From contig NW_027488923.1 in the NCBI RefSeq assembly GCF_050948215.1, positions 146,872-210,871 of the forward strand: a stretch of DNA of 64,000 nucleotides, written 5' to 3'. A model generated the notes under the pieces. It was given only the letters and a program-made list of their open reading frames with translations. It did no database searches and had not been told where the DNA came from. This DNA is from Halictus rubicundus (taxonomy: Eukaryota; Arthropoda; Insecta; Hymenoptera; Halictidae). The position numbers and the translations under genes were made by a program. Shown in pieces: positions 27,501-42,089 of this stretch (the first letter of the stretch is position 1; each line of letters opens with the position of its first letter).

Positions 27501-28859
27501 GATAGAAGATAGGATAGGATAGATGATAGGATAGGATAGAGGATAGGATAAGATAGAGGATAAGATAGGATAGAGGATAGGATAGGATAGAGGATAGGAT
27601 ACGATAGAGGATAGGATAGGATAGAGGATAGGATAGGATAGAGGATAGGATAGGATATATGATAGGATAGGATAGAGGATAGGATATTATAAAGGATAGG
27701 ATAGGATAGAGGATAGGATAGGATAGAGGATAGGATAGGATAGAGGATAGGATAGTATAGAGGATAGGATAGGATAGAGGATAGGATACGATAGAGGATA
27801 GGATACGATAGAGGGTACGATAGGATAGGATAGAGGATAGGATAGGATAGAGGATAGGATAAGATAGAGGATAAGATAGGATAGAGGATTTGATAGGATA
27901 GAGGATAGGATATGATAGAGGATAGGATAGGATAGAGGATAGGATAGGATAGATGATAGGATAGGATAGAGGATAGGATAAGAAAGAGGATAGGATAGGA
28001 TAGATGATATTATAGGAAAAAGGAAAGGATAAGATAGAGGATAGGTTAGGATAGAGGATAGGATAGAGGATAAGATAGGATAGAGTATAGGATAGGATAG
28101 AGGATAGGATATGATAGAGGATAGGATAGGATAGGATAGAGGATACGATAGGATAGGATAGAGGATAGGATAGGATAGAGGATTGGATAGGATAGAGGAT
28201 AGGATATGATAGAGGATAGGATAAGATAGAGGATAGGATAGGATAGAGGATAGGATAGGATAGATGATAGGATAGGATAGAGGAGAGGATAAGATAGAGG
28301 ATAGGATAGGATAGAGGATAGGATAGGATAGAGGATAGGATCGGATAGAGGATAGGATAGGGGATTGGATAGAATAAAGGATAGGATAGGATAGAGGATA
28401 GGATAGAGGATAGGATAAGATAGAGGATAAGACAGGATAGAGTATAGGATAGGATAGAGGATAGGATATGATAGAGAATAGGATAGGATAGAGGAAAGGA
28501 TAGGATAGATGATAGGATAGGATAGAGGATAGGATAGGATAGGATAGAGGATAGGATAGGATAGAGGATAGGATAGGATAGAGGATAGGATATGATAGAG
28601 GATAGGATAGGATAGAAGATAGGATAGGATAGATGATAGGATAGGATAGAGGATAGGATAATATAGAGGATAAGATAGGATAGAGGATAGGATAGGATAG
28701 AGGATAGGATATGATAGAGGATAGGATAGGATAGAGGATAGGATAGGATAGAGGATAGGATAGGATAGAGGATAGGATAGTATAGAGGATAGGATAGTAT
28801 AGAGGATAGGATAGGATAGAGGATAGGATAGTATAGAGTATAGGATAGGATAGAGGATA

Positions 28860-29700
28860 GGATAGGACAGAGGATAGGATACGATAGAGGATACGATAGG
28901 ATAGGATAGAGGGTAGGATAGGATAGAGGATAGGATAGGATAGAGGATAGGATAGGATAGAGGATACGATAGGATAGAGGATACGATAGGAATGAGGATA
29001 GGATAGAGAATAGGATAGGATAGAGGACAGGGGATTGGATCGGATACAGGATAGGAGACGATAGAGGATAGGATAGTATAGAGGATAGGATAGGATAGAG
29101 GATAGGATAGGATAGAGGAGAAGATACGATAGAGGGTACGATAGGATAGGATAGAGGATAGGATAGGATTGAGGATAGGATAGGATAGAGCATAGGATAG
29201 TATAGAGGATAGGATAGTATAGAGGATAGGATAGGATAGAGGATAGGATAGTATAGAGGATAGGATAGGATAGAGGATAGGATAGGACAGAGGATAGGAT
29301 ACGATAGAGGATACGATAGGATAGGATAGAGGGTAGGATAGGATAGAGGATAGGATAGGATAGAGGATAGGATAGGATAGAGGATACGATAGGATAGGAT
29401 AGAGAATAGGATAGGATAGAGGATAGGACAGGACAGAGGATAGGATAGGGTAGAGGATAGGATAGGATAGAGGATACGACAGGAATGAGGATAGGATAGA
29501 GAATAGGATAGGATAGAGGACAGGGGATTGGATCGGATACAGGATAGGAGACGATAGAGGATAGGATAGTATAGAGGATAGGATAGGATAGAGGATAGGA
29601 TAGGATAGAGGATAAGATACGATAGAGGGTACGATAGGATAGGATAGAGGATAGGATAGGATAGAGGATAGGATAGGATAGAGCATAGGATAGGATAGAG
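28860..29700 (+). repeat. 493-bp tandem duplication (29 monomers)
   Basis: GGGATTGGATCGG (29031/29524), AATGAGG (28991/29484) and GAGCATAGG (CAT at 29191/29684) repeat at exactly 493 bp, which is 29 x 17. Upstream, GGACAGAGG-type variants (28861/29281) repeat at 420 bp, so the second copy gained 73 bp in between. This is the first dense cluster of zone III landmarks. Confidence 0.85.
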
Positions 29701-30599
29701 GATAGGATAGGATAGTGGATAGGATATGATAGAGGATAGGATAGGATAGAGGATAGGATAGGATAGAGGATAGGGTAGGATAGAGGATAGGATATGATAG
29801 TGGATCAGATAGGATAGAGGATTGGATAGGATAGATGATAGGATAGGATAGAGGATAGGATAAGATAGAGGATAGGATAGGATAGATGATATTATAGGGA
29901 AGAGGAAAGGATCTGATAGAGGATACGATATTATAGAGGATAGGATAGGGTAGAGGATAGGATATTATAAAGGATAGGATAGGATAGAGGATAGGATAGG
30001 ATAGAGGATAGGATAGGATAGAGGATAGGATAGGATAGAGGATAGGATAGTATAGAGGATAGGATAGGATAGAGGATAGGATACGATAGAGGGTACGATA
30101 GGATAGGATAGAGGATAGGATAGGATAGAGGATAGGATAAGATAGAGGATAAGATAGGATAGAGGATTTAATAGGATAGAGGATAGGATATGATAGAGGA
30201 TAGGATAGGATAGAGGATAGGATAGGATAGAGGATAGGATAGGATAGATGATAGGATAGGATAGAGGATAGGATAAGATAGAGGATAGGATAGGATAGAT
30301 GATATCATAGGGAAGAGGAAAGGATATGATAGAGGATACGATATTGTAGAGGATAGGATAGGATAGAGGATAGGATAGGATAGAGGATAGGATAGGATAG
30401 AGGATAGGATGGGATAGAGGATAAGATAGGATAGAGGATAGGATAGGATAGAGGATAGGATAGGATAGATGATAGGATAGGATAGAAGATAGGATAAGAT
30501 AGAGGATAGGTTAGGATAGAGGATAGGATAGGGGATTGGATAGGATAGAGGATAGGATAGGATAGAGTATAGGATACGATAGAGGATACGATAGGATAG

Positions 30600-31460
30600 G
30601 ATAGAGGATAGGACAGGATATAGGATAGGATTTGATAGAGGATAGGATATGATAGAGGATAGGATAGGATAGAGGATAGGATAGGATAGATGATAGGATA
30701 CGATAGAGGATAGGATAGGATAGAGGATAGGATAGGATAGAGGATAGGATAGGATAGAGGATAGGATAGGATAGAGGATAGGATCGGATAGAGGATAGGA
30801 TAGGGGATTGGATAGAATAAAGGATAGGATAGGATAGAGGATAGGATAGAGGATAAGATAGGATAGAGTATAGGATAGGATAGAGGATAGGATAGGATAG
30901 AGGATAGGATAGGATAGGATAGAGGATACGATAGGATAGGATAGAGGATAGGATAGGATAGAGGATTGGATAGGATGGAGGATAGGATATGATAGAGGAT
31001 AGGATATGATATAGGATAGGATAGGATAGAGGATAGGATAGGATAGATGATAGGATAGGATATAGGATAGGATTTGATAGAGGATAGGATATGATAGAGG
31101 ATAGGATAGGATAGAGGATAGGATAGGATAGATGATAGGATACGATAGAGGATAGGATAAGATAGAGGATAGGATAGGATAGAGGATAGGATAGGATAGA
31201 GGATAGGATCGGATAGAGGATAGGATAGGGGATTGGATAGAATAAAGGATAGGATAGGATAGAGGATAGGATAGAGGATAAGATAGGATAGAGTATAGGA
31301 TAGGATAGAGGATAGGATAGGATAGAGGATAGGATAGGATAGGATAGAGGATACGATAGGATAGGATAGAGGATAGGATAGGATAGAGGATTGGATAGGA
31401 TGGAGGATAGGATATGATAGAGGATAGGATATGATATAGGATAGGATAGGATAGAGGATA
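30600..31460 (+). repeat. Tandem duplication of 425-442 bp (25-26 monomers)
   Basis: TTTGATAG (30631/31073) and CGATAGAGG after GATGATAGGATA (30701/31143) are 442 bp apart, 26 x 17. GGATAGAATAAAGG (30815/31240) and GATGGAGG (30974/31399) are 425 bp apart, 25 x 17. The copies therefore differ by one whole monomer, and their phase in the 17-bp register is kept. Confidence 0.85.
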
Positions 31461-34400
31461 GGATAGGATAGATGATAGGATAGGATAGAGGATAGGATAA
31501 GATAGAGGATAGGATAGGATAGAGGATAGGATAGGATAGAGGATAGGATAGGATAGAGGATAGGATCGGATAGAGGATAGGATAGGATAGAGGATAGGAT
31601 AGGATAGATGATAGGATAGGATAGAGGATTGGATAAGATAGAGGATAGGATAGGATAGAGGATAGTATAGGGGATTGGATAGGATAGAGGATAGGATAGG
31701 ATTGAGGATACGATATGATAGGATAGAGGATAGGATAGGATAGGATAGAGGATAGGATAGGAAAGAGGATAGGATATGATAGAGGATAGGATAGGATAGA
31801 GGATAGGATAGGATAGAGGATAGGATAGGATAGAGGATAGGATAGGATAGAGGATAGGATATGATAGAGGATAGGATAGGATAGAAGATAGGATATGATA
31901 GAGGATAGGATAGGATAGAGGATAGGATAGGATAGAGGATAGGATAGGATATATGATAGGATAGGATAGAGGATACGATATGATAGAGGATAGGATAGGA
32001 TAGAGGATAGGATAGGATAGAGGATACGATATTATAGAGGATAGGATAGGATAGAGGATAGGATATTATAAAGGATAGGATAGGATAGAGGAAAGGATAG
32101 GATAGAGGATAGGATAGGATAGAGGATAGGATCGCATAGAGGATAGGATAGGGGATTGGATAGAATAAAGGATAGGATAGGATAGAGGATAGGATAGAGG
32201 ATAGGATAAGATAGAGGATAAGATAGGATAGAGTATAGGATAGGATAGAGGATAGGATATGATAGAGGATAGGATAGGATAGAGGATAGGATAGGATAGA
32301 TGATAGGATAGGATAGAGGATAGGATAGGATAGGATAGAGGATAGGATAGGATAGAGGATAGGATAGGATAGAGGAAAGGATAGGATAGAGGATAGGATA
32401 TGATAGAGGATAGGATAGGATAGAAGATAGGATAGGATAGATGATAGGATAGGATAGAGGATAGGATAAAATACAGGATAAGATAGGATAGAGGATAGGA
32501 TAGGATAGAGGATAGGATATAATAGAGGATAGGATAGGATAGAGGATAGGATAGGATAGAGGATAGGATACGATAGAGGATACGATAGGATAGGATAGAG
32601 GGTAGGATAGGATAGAGGATAGGATAGGATAGAGGATAGGATAGGATAGAGGATACGATAGGATAGGATAGAGAATAGGATAGGATAGAGGATAGGACAG
32701 GACAGAGGATAGGATAGGATAGAGGATAGGATAGGATAGAGGATACGATAGGAATGAGGATAGGATAGAGAATAGGATAGGATAGAGGTTAGGGGATTGG
32801 ATCGGATACAGGATAGGAGACGATAGAGGATAGGATAGTATAGAGGATAGGATAGGATAGAGGATAGGATAGGATAGAGGATAGGATACGTTAGAGGGTA
32901 CGATAGGATAGGATAGAGGATAGGATAGGATAGAGGATAGGATAGGATAGAGGATAGGATAGGATAGAGGATAGGATAGGATAGAGCATAGGATAGGATA
33001 GAGGATAGGATAGGATAGAGGATAGGATATGATAGAGGATAGGATAGGATAGAGGATAGGATAGGATAGATGATAGGATAGGATAGAGGATAGGATAAGA
33101 TAGAGGATAGGATAGGATAGAGGATAGGATAGGATAGAGGATAGGATCGGATAGAGGATAGGATAGGGGATTGGATAGAATAAAGGATAGGATAGGATAG
33201 AGGATAGGATAGAGGATAGGATAGAGGATAGGATAAGATAGAGGATAAGATAGGATAGAGTATAGGATAGGATAGAGGATAGGATAAGATAGAGGATAAG
33301 ATAGGATAGAGGATAGGATAGGATAGAGGATAGGATATGATAGAGGATAGGATAGGATAGAGGATAGGATAGGATAGAGGATAGGATAGGATAGAGGATA
33401 GGATATGATAGTGGATCAGATAGAATAGAGGATTGGATAGGATAGATGATAGGATAGGATAGAGGCTAGGATAAGATAGAGGATAGGATAGGATAGATGA
33501 TATTATAGGGAAGAGGAAAGGATATGATAGAGGATACGATATTATAGAGGATAGGATAGGATAGAGGATAGGATATTATAAAGGATAGGATAGGATAGAG
33601 GATAGGATAGGATAGAGGATAGGATAGGATAGAGGATAGGATAGTATAGAGGATAGGATAGTATAGAGGATAGGATACGATAGAGGATACGATGGGATAG
33701 GATAGAGGATAGGATACGATAGAGGATACGATAGGATAGGATAGAGGATAGGATAGGATATAGGATAGGATATGATGGAGGATAGGATATGATAAAGGAT
33801 AGGATAGGATAGAGGATAGGATAGGATAGATGATAGGATAGGATAGAGGATAGGATAAGATAGAGGATAGGATAGGATAGAGGATAGGATAGGATAGAGG
33901 ATAGGATCGGATAGAGGATAGGATAGGGGATTGGATATAATAAAGGATAGGATAGGATAGAGGATAGGATAGAGGATAGGATAAGATAGAGGATAAGTTA
34001 GGATAGAGTACAGGATAGGATAGAGGATAGGATAGGGTAGAGGATAGGATAGGATAGAAGATAGGATAGGATAGAGGATAGGATAGGAAAGAGGATAGGA
34101 TATGATAGAGGATAGGATGGGATAGAGGATAGGATAGGATAGAGGATAGGATAGGATAGAGGATAGGATAGGATAGAGGATAGGATAGGATAGAGGATAG
34201 GATATGATAGAGGATAGGATAGTATAGAAGATAGGATATGATAGAGGATAGGATAGGATAGAGGATAGGATAGGATAGAGGATAGGATAGGATAGAGGAT
34301 AGGATACGATAGAGGGTACGATAGGATAGGATAGAGGATAGGATAGGATAGAGGCTAGGATAAGATAGAGGATAAGATAGGATAGAGGATTTGATAGGAT

Positions 34401-37400
34401 AGAGGATAGGATATGATAGAGGATAGGATAGGATAGAGGATAGGATCGGATAGAGGATAGGATAGGGGATTGGATAGAATAAAGGATAGGATAGGATAGA
34501 GGATAGGATAGAGGATAGGGTAAGATAGAGGATAAGATAGAATAGAGTATAGGATAGGATAGAGGATAGGATAGGATAGATGATATTATAGGAAAGAGGA
34601 AAGGATATGATAGAGGATACGATATTATAGAGGATAGGATAGGATAGAGTATAGGATATTATAAAGGATAGGATAGGATAGAGGATAGGATAGGATAGAG
34701 GATAGGATAGGATAGAGGATAGGATAGGATAGAGGATAGGATAGTATAGAGGATAGGATAGGATAGAGGATAGGATAGGATAGAGGATAGGATACGATAG
34801 AGGATACGATAGGATAGGATAGAGGGTAGGATAGGATAGAGGATAGGATAGGATAGAGGATACGATAGGAGAGGATAGAGAATAGGATAGGATAGAGGAT
34901 AGGACAGGACAGAGGATAGGATATAATAGAGGATAGGATAGGATAGAGGATACGATAGGAATGAGGGTAGGATAGAGAATAGGATAGGATAGAGGTTAGG
35001 GGATTGGATCGGATACAGGGTAGGAGACGATAGAGGATAGGATAGTATAGAGGATAGGATAGGATAGAGGATAGGATAGGATAGAGGATAGGATACGATA
35101 GAGGGTACGATAGGATAGGATAGAGGATAGGATAGGATAGAGGATAGGATATGATAGAGGATAGGATAGGATAGAAAATAGGATAGGATAGATGATAGGA
35201 TAGGATAGAGGATAGGATAAGATAGAGGATAAGATAGGATAGAGGATAGGATAGGATAGAGGATAGGATATGATAGAGGATAGGATAGGATAGAGGATAG
35301 GATAGGATAGAGGATGGGATAGGAGAGAGGATAGGATATGATAGTGGATCAGATAGAATAGAGGATTGGATAGGATAGATGATAGGATAGGATAGAGGAT
35401 AGGATAAGATAGAGGATAGGATAGGATAGATGATATTATAGGGAAGAGGAAAGGATATGATAGAGGATACGATATTATAGAGGATAGGATAGGATAGAGG
35501 ATAGGATATTATAAAGGATAGGATAGGATAGAGGATAGGATAGGATAGAGGATAGGATAGGATAGAGGATAGGATAGGATAGAGGATAGGATAGGATAGA
35601 GGATAGGATAGGATAGAGGATAGGGTAGTATAGAGGATAGGATAGTATAGAGGATAGGATACGATAGAGGATACGATAGGATAGGATAGAGGATACGATA
35701 GGATAGGATAGAGGATAGGATAGGATATAGGATAGGATATGATAGAGGATAGGATATGATAGAGGATAGGATAGGATAGAGGATAGGATAGGATAGATGA
35801 TAGGATAGGATAGAGGATAGGATAAGATAGAGGATAGGATAGGATAGATGATAGGATAGGATAGGATAGATGATAGGATAGGATAGAGGATAGGATAAGA
35901 TAGGGGATAGGATAGGATAGAGGATAGGATAGGATAGAGGATAGGATCGGATAGAGGATAGGATAGGGGATTGGATAGAATAAAGGATAGGATAGGATAG
36001 AGGATAGGATAGAGGATAGGGTAAGATAGAGGATAAGATAGGATAGAGTATAGGATAGGATAGAGGATAGGATATGATAGAGGATAGGATAGGATAGAGG
36101 ATAGGATAGGATAGATGATAGGATAGGATAGAGGATAGGATAGGATAGGATAGAGGATAGGATAGGATAGAGGATAGGATAGGATAGAAGATAGGATAGG
36201 ATAGATGATAGGATAGGATAGAGGATAGGATAAGATAGAGGATAAGATAGGATAGAGGATAGGATAGGATAGAGGATAGGATATGATAGAGGATAGGATA
36301 GGATAGAGGATAGGATAGGATAGGATAGATGATATTATAGGAAAGAGGAAAGGATATGATAGAGGATACGATATTATAGAGGATAGGATAGGATAGAGGA
36401 TAGGATATTATAAAGGATAGGATAGGATAGAGGATAGGATAGGATAGAGGATAGGATAGGATAGAGGATAGGATAGTATAGAGGATAGGATAGGATAGAG
36501 GATAGGATAGGATAGAGGATAGGATAGGATAGATGATAGGATAGGATAGAGGATAGGATACGATAGAGGATAGGATAGGATAGATGATAGGATAGGTTAG
36601 AGGATACGATAGGATAGGATAGAGAATAGGATAGGATAGAGGATAGGACAGGACAGAGGATAGGATAGGATAGAGGATAGGATAGGATAGAGGATAGGAT
36701 AGGATAGAGGATAGGATATGATAGTGGATCAGATAGAATAGAGGATTGGATAGGATAGATGATAGGATAGGATAGAGGATAGGATAAGATAGAGGATAGG
36801 ATAGGATAGATGATATTATAGGGAAGAGGAAAGGATATGATAGAGGATACGATATTATAGAGGATAGGATAGGATAGAGGATAGGATATTATAAAGGATA
36901 GGATAGGATAGAGGATAGGATAGGATAGAGGATAGGATAGGATAGAGGATAGGATAGTATAGAGGATAGGATAGTATAGAGGATAGGATACGATAGAGGA
37001 TACGATAGGATAGGATAGAGGATAGGATACGATAGAGGATACGATAGGATAGGATAGAGGATAGGATAGGATATAGGATAGGATATGATAGAGGATAGGA
37101 TATGAAAGAGGATAGGATAGGATAGAGGATAGGATAGGATAGATGATAGGATAGGATAGAGGATAGGATACGATAGAGGATAGGATAGGATAGATGATAG
37201 GATAGGTTAGAGGATACGATAGGATAGGATAGAGAATAGGATAGGATAGAGGATAGGACAGGACAGAGGATAGTATAGGATAGAGGATAGGATAGGATAG
37301 AGGATAGGATATGATAGGATAGAGGATACGATAGGATAGGATAGAGCATAGGATAGGATAGAGGATTGGATAGGATAGAGGATGGGATATGATAGAGGAT

Positions 37401-40400
37401 AGGATATGATAGAGGATAGGATAGGATAGAGGATAGGATAGGATAGATGATAGGATAGGATAGAGGTTAGGATAAGATAGAGGATAGGATAGGATAGAGG
37501 ATAGGATAGGATAGAGGATAGGATCGGATAGAGGATAGGATAGGGGATTGGATAGAATAAAGGATAGGATAGGATAGAGGATAGGATAGAGGATAGGATA
37601 AGATAGAGGATAAGATAGGATAGAGTATAGGATAGGATAGAGGATAGGATATGATAGAGGATAGGATAGGATAGAGGATAGGATAGGATAGATGATAGGA
37701 TAGGATAGAGGATAGGATAGGATAGGATAGAGGATAGGATAGGATAGAGGATAGGATAGGATAGAGGAAAGGATAGGATAGAGGATAGGATATGATAGAG
37801 GATACCATAGGATAGAAGATAGGATAGGATAGAGGATACGATATTATAGAGGATAGGATAGGATAGAGGATAGGATAGGATAGAGGATAGGATAGGATAG
37901 AGGATAGGATAGGATAGAGGATAGGATATGATAGAGGATAGGATAGGATAGAAGATAGGATAGGATAGATGATAGGATAGGATAGAGGATAGGATAAGAT
38001 AGAGGATAAGATAGGATAGAGGATAGGATAGGATAGAGGATAGGATATGATAGAGGATAGGATAGGATAGAGGATAGGATAGGATAGGAAAGATGATAGG
38101 ATAGGATAGAGGATAGGATAGGATAGATGATATTATAGGAAAGAGGAAAGGATATGATAGAGGATACGATATTATAGAGGATAGGATAGGATAGAGGATA
38201 GGATATTATAAAGGATAGGATAGGATAGAGGATAGGATAGGATAGAGGATAGGATAGGATAGAGGATAGGATAGTATAGAGGATAGGATAGGATAGAGGA
38301 TAGGACAGGACAGAGGATAGGATATAATAGAGGATAGGATAGGATAGAGGATACGATAGGAATGAGGGTAGGATAGAGAATAGGATAGGATAGAGGTTAG
38401 GGGATTGGATCGGATACAGGATAGGAGACGATAGAGGATAGGATAGTATAGAGGATAGGATAGGATAGAGGATAGGATAGGATAGAGGATAGGATACGAT
38501 AGAGGGTACGGTAGGATAGGATAGAGGATATGATAGGATAGAGGATAGGATAGGATAGAGCATAGGATAGGATAGAGGATAGGATAGGATAGAGGATAGG
38601 ATATGATAGAGGATAGGATTGGATAGAAGATAAGATAGGATAGAGGATAGGATAGGATAGAAGATAGGATAGGATAGATGATATTATAGGGAAGAGGAAA
38701 GGATATGATAGAGGATACGATATTATAGAGGATAGGATAGGATAGAGGATAGGATATTATAAAGGATAGGATAGGATAGAGGATAGGATAGGATAGAGGA
38801 TAGGATAGGATAGAGGATAGGATAGTATAGAGGATAGGATAGTATAGAGGATAGGATACGATAGAGGATACGATAGGATAGGATAGAGGATAGGATACGA
38901 TAGAGGATACGATTTGATAGGATAGAGGATAGGATAGGATATAGGATAGGATATGATAGAGGATAGGATATGATAGAGGATAGGATAGGATAGAGGATAG
39001 GATAGGATAGATGATAGGATAGGATAGAGGGTACGGTAGGATAGGATAGAGGATATGATAGGATAGATGATAGGATAGGATAGAGGTTAGGATAAGATAG
39101 AGGATAGGATAGGATAGAGGATAGGATAGGATAGAGGATAGGATAGGATAGAGGATAGGATAGTATAGAGGATAGGATAGTATAGAGGATAGGATACGAT
39201 AGAGGATACGATAGGATAGGATAGAGGATAGGATACGATAGAGGATACGATAGGATAGGATAGAGGATAGGATAGGATATAGGATAGGATATGATAGAGG
39301 ATAGGATATGATAGAGGATAGGATAGGATAGAGGATAGGATAGGATAGATGATAGGATAGGATAGAGGTTAGGATAAGATAGAGGATAGGATAGGATAGA
39401 GGATAGGATAGGATAGAGGATAGGATCGGATAGAGGATAGGATAGGGGATTGGATAGAATAAAGGATAGGATAGGATAGAGGATAGGATAGAGGATAGGA
39501 TAAGATAGAGGATAAGATAGGATAGAGTATAGGATAGGATAGAGGATAGGATATGATAGAGGATAGGATAGGATAGAGGATAGGATAGGATAGATGATAG
39601 GATAGGATAGAGGATAGGATAGGATACGATAGAGGATAGGATAGGATAGAGGATAGGATAGGATAGAGGATAGGATAGGATAGAGGATAGGATATTATAA
39701 AGGATAGGATAGGATAGAGGATAGGATAGGATAGAGGATAGGATAGGATAGAGGGTAGGATAGGATAGAGGATAGGATAGGATAGAGGATAGGATAGGAT
39801 AGAGGATACGATAGGATAGGATAGAGAATAGGATAGGATAGACGATAGGACAGGACAGAGGATAGGATAGGATAGAGGATAGGATAAGATAGAGGATAAG
39901 ATAGGATAGAGTATAGGATAGGATAGAGGATAGGATAAGATAGAGGATAGGATAGGATAGAGGATAGGATAGGATAGAGGATAGGATAGGATAGAGGATA
40001 GGATATGATAGTGGATCAGATAGAATAGAGGATTGGATAGGATAGATGATAGGATAGGATAGAAGATAGGATAAGATAGAGCATAGGATAGGATAGATGA
40101 TATTATAGGGAAGAGGAAAGGATATGATAGAGGATACGATATTATAGAGGATAGGATAGGATAGAGGATAGGATATTATAAAGGATAGGATAGGATAGAG
40201 GATAGGATAGGATAGAGGATAGGATAGGATAGAGGATAGGATAGTATAGAGGATAGGATAGTATAGAGGATAGGATACGATAGAGGATAGGATGCGATAG
40301 AGGATACGATAGGATAGGATAGAGGATAGGATAGGATATAGGATAGGATATGATAGAGGATAGGATATGATAGAGGATAGGATAGGATAGAGGATAGGAT

Positions 40401-40542
40401 AGGATAGAGGATAGGATAGGATAGAGGATAGGATATGATAGAGGATAGGATAGTATAGAAGATAGGATATGATAGAGGATAGGATAGGATAGAGGATAGG
40501 ATAGGATAGAGGATAGGATAGGATAGAGGATAGGATATGATA

Positions 40543-41060
40543 GTGGATCAGATAGAATAGAGGATTGGATAGGATAGATGATAGGATAGGATAGAGGATA
40601 GGATCGGATAGAGGATAGGATAGGGGATTGGATAGAATAAAGGATAGGATAGGATAGAGGATAGGATAGAGGATAGGATAGAGGATAGGATAAGATAGAG
40701 GATAAGATAGGATAGAGTATAGGATAGGATAGAGGATAGGATAAGATAGAGGATAAGATAGGATAGAGGATAGGATAGGATAGAGGATAGGATATGATAG
40801 AGGATAGGATAGGATAGAGGATAGGATAGGATAGAGGATAGGATAGGATAGAGGATAGGATAGGATAGAGGATAGGATATGATAGTGGATCAGATAGAAT
40901 AGAGGATTGGATAGGATAGATGATAGGATAGGATAGAGGATAGGATCGGATAGAGGATAGGATAGGGGATTGGATATAATAAAGGATAGGATAGGATAGA
41001 GGATAGGATAGAGGATAGGATAAGATAGAGGATAAGTTAGGATAGAGTACAGGATAGGAT
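40543..41060 (+). repeat. 342-bp tandem duplication
   Basis: GTGGATCAGATAGAATAGAGG followed by GATGATAGG, GGATCGGATAGAGG and GGGGATTGGATA[G/T]AATAAAGG occurs at 40543 and again at 40885. The second copy differs by GGATATAATAAAGG for GGATAGAATAAAGG, GGATAAGTTAGG for GGATAAGATAGG and GAGTACAGG for GAGTATAGG. The distance of 342 bp is not a multiple of 17, as expected where 12-bp units are present. Confidence 0.75.
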
Positions 41061-42089
41061 AGAGGATAGGATAGGATAGAGGATAGGATAGGATAGAAGA
41101 TAGGATAGGATAGAGGATAGGATAGGAAAGAGGATAGGATATGATAGAGGATAGGATAGGATAGAGGATAGGATAGGATAGAGGATAGGATAGGATAGAG
41201 GATAGGATAGGATAGAGGATAGGATATGATAGAGGATAGGATAGTATAGAAGATAGGATATGATAGAGGATAGGATAGGATAGAGGATAGGATAGGATAG
41301 AGGATAGGATAGGATAGAGGATAGGATATGATAGAAGATAGGATAGGATAGAGGGTACGATAGGATAGGATAGAGGATTGGATAGGATAGAGGATAGGAT
41401 AGTATAGAGGATAGGATAGTATAGAGGATAGGATAGGATAGAGGATAGGATAGGATAGAGGATAGGATAGTATAGAGGATAGGATAGTATAGAGGATAGG
41501 ATAGGATAGAGGATAGGATAGGATAGAGGATAGGATACGATAGAGGGTACGATAGGATAGGATAGAGGATTGGATAGGATAGAGGCTATGATAAGATAGA
41601 GGATAAGATAGGATAGAGGATTTGATAGGATAGAGGATAGGATATGATAGAGGATAGGATAGGATAGAGGATAGGATAGGATAGAGGATAGGATAGGATA
41701 GATGATAGGATAGGATAGAGGATAGGATAAGATAGAGGATAGGATAGGATAGATGATATTATAGGAAAGAGGAAAGGGTAAGATAGGGGATAGGTTAGGA
41801 TAGAGGATAGGATAGGGGATTGGATAGGATAGAGGATAGGATAGGATAGAGGATAGGATATGATAGAAGATAGGATAGGATAGAGGATAGGACAGGATAG
41901 ATGATAGGATAGGATAGAGGATAGGATAAGATAGGGGATAGGATAGGATATAGGATAGGATATGATAGAGGATAGGATATGATAGAGGATAGGATAGGAT
42001 AGAAGATAGGATAGGATAGAGGATAGGATAGGATAGATGATAGGATAGGATAGAGGATAGGATAGGATAGGATAGAGGATAGGATAGGA

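Larger units (their letters stand above)
12240..28860 (+). repeat. Satellite zone II (AAAAAGG-tailed cassette)
   Basis: Thirteen GATGATATTATAGG cassettes start at 12251, 13412, 16019, 16925, 17288, 18630, 18991, 20000, 20905, 21267, 22608, 24675 and 28003. All continue as AAAAAGGAAAGG except the copy at 20000, which has one A fewer. After it comes GGATAAGATAGAGG and then either GCTTAGG (12251, 16019, 20000) or GGTTAGG (the others). The GCTTAGG copies are also the ones preceded by AAGAAAGACGATAGG. Their spacing, 3,768 and 3,981 bp, marks a long higher-order period. None of the zone III landmarks GGATTGGATCGGATACAG or GTGGATCAG occurs here. Confidence 0.8.
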
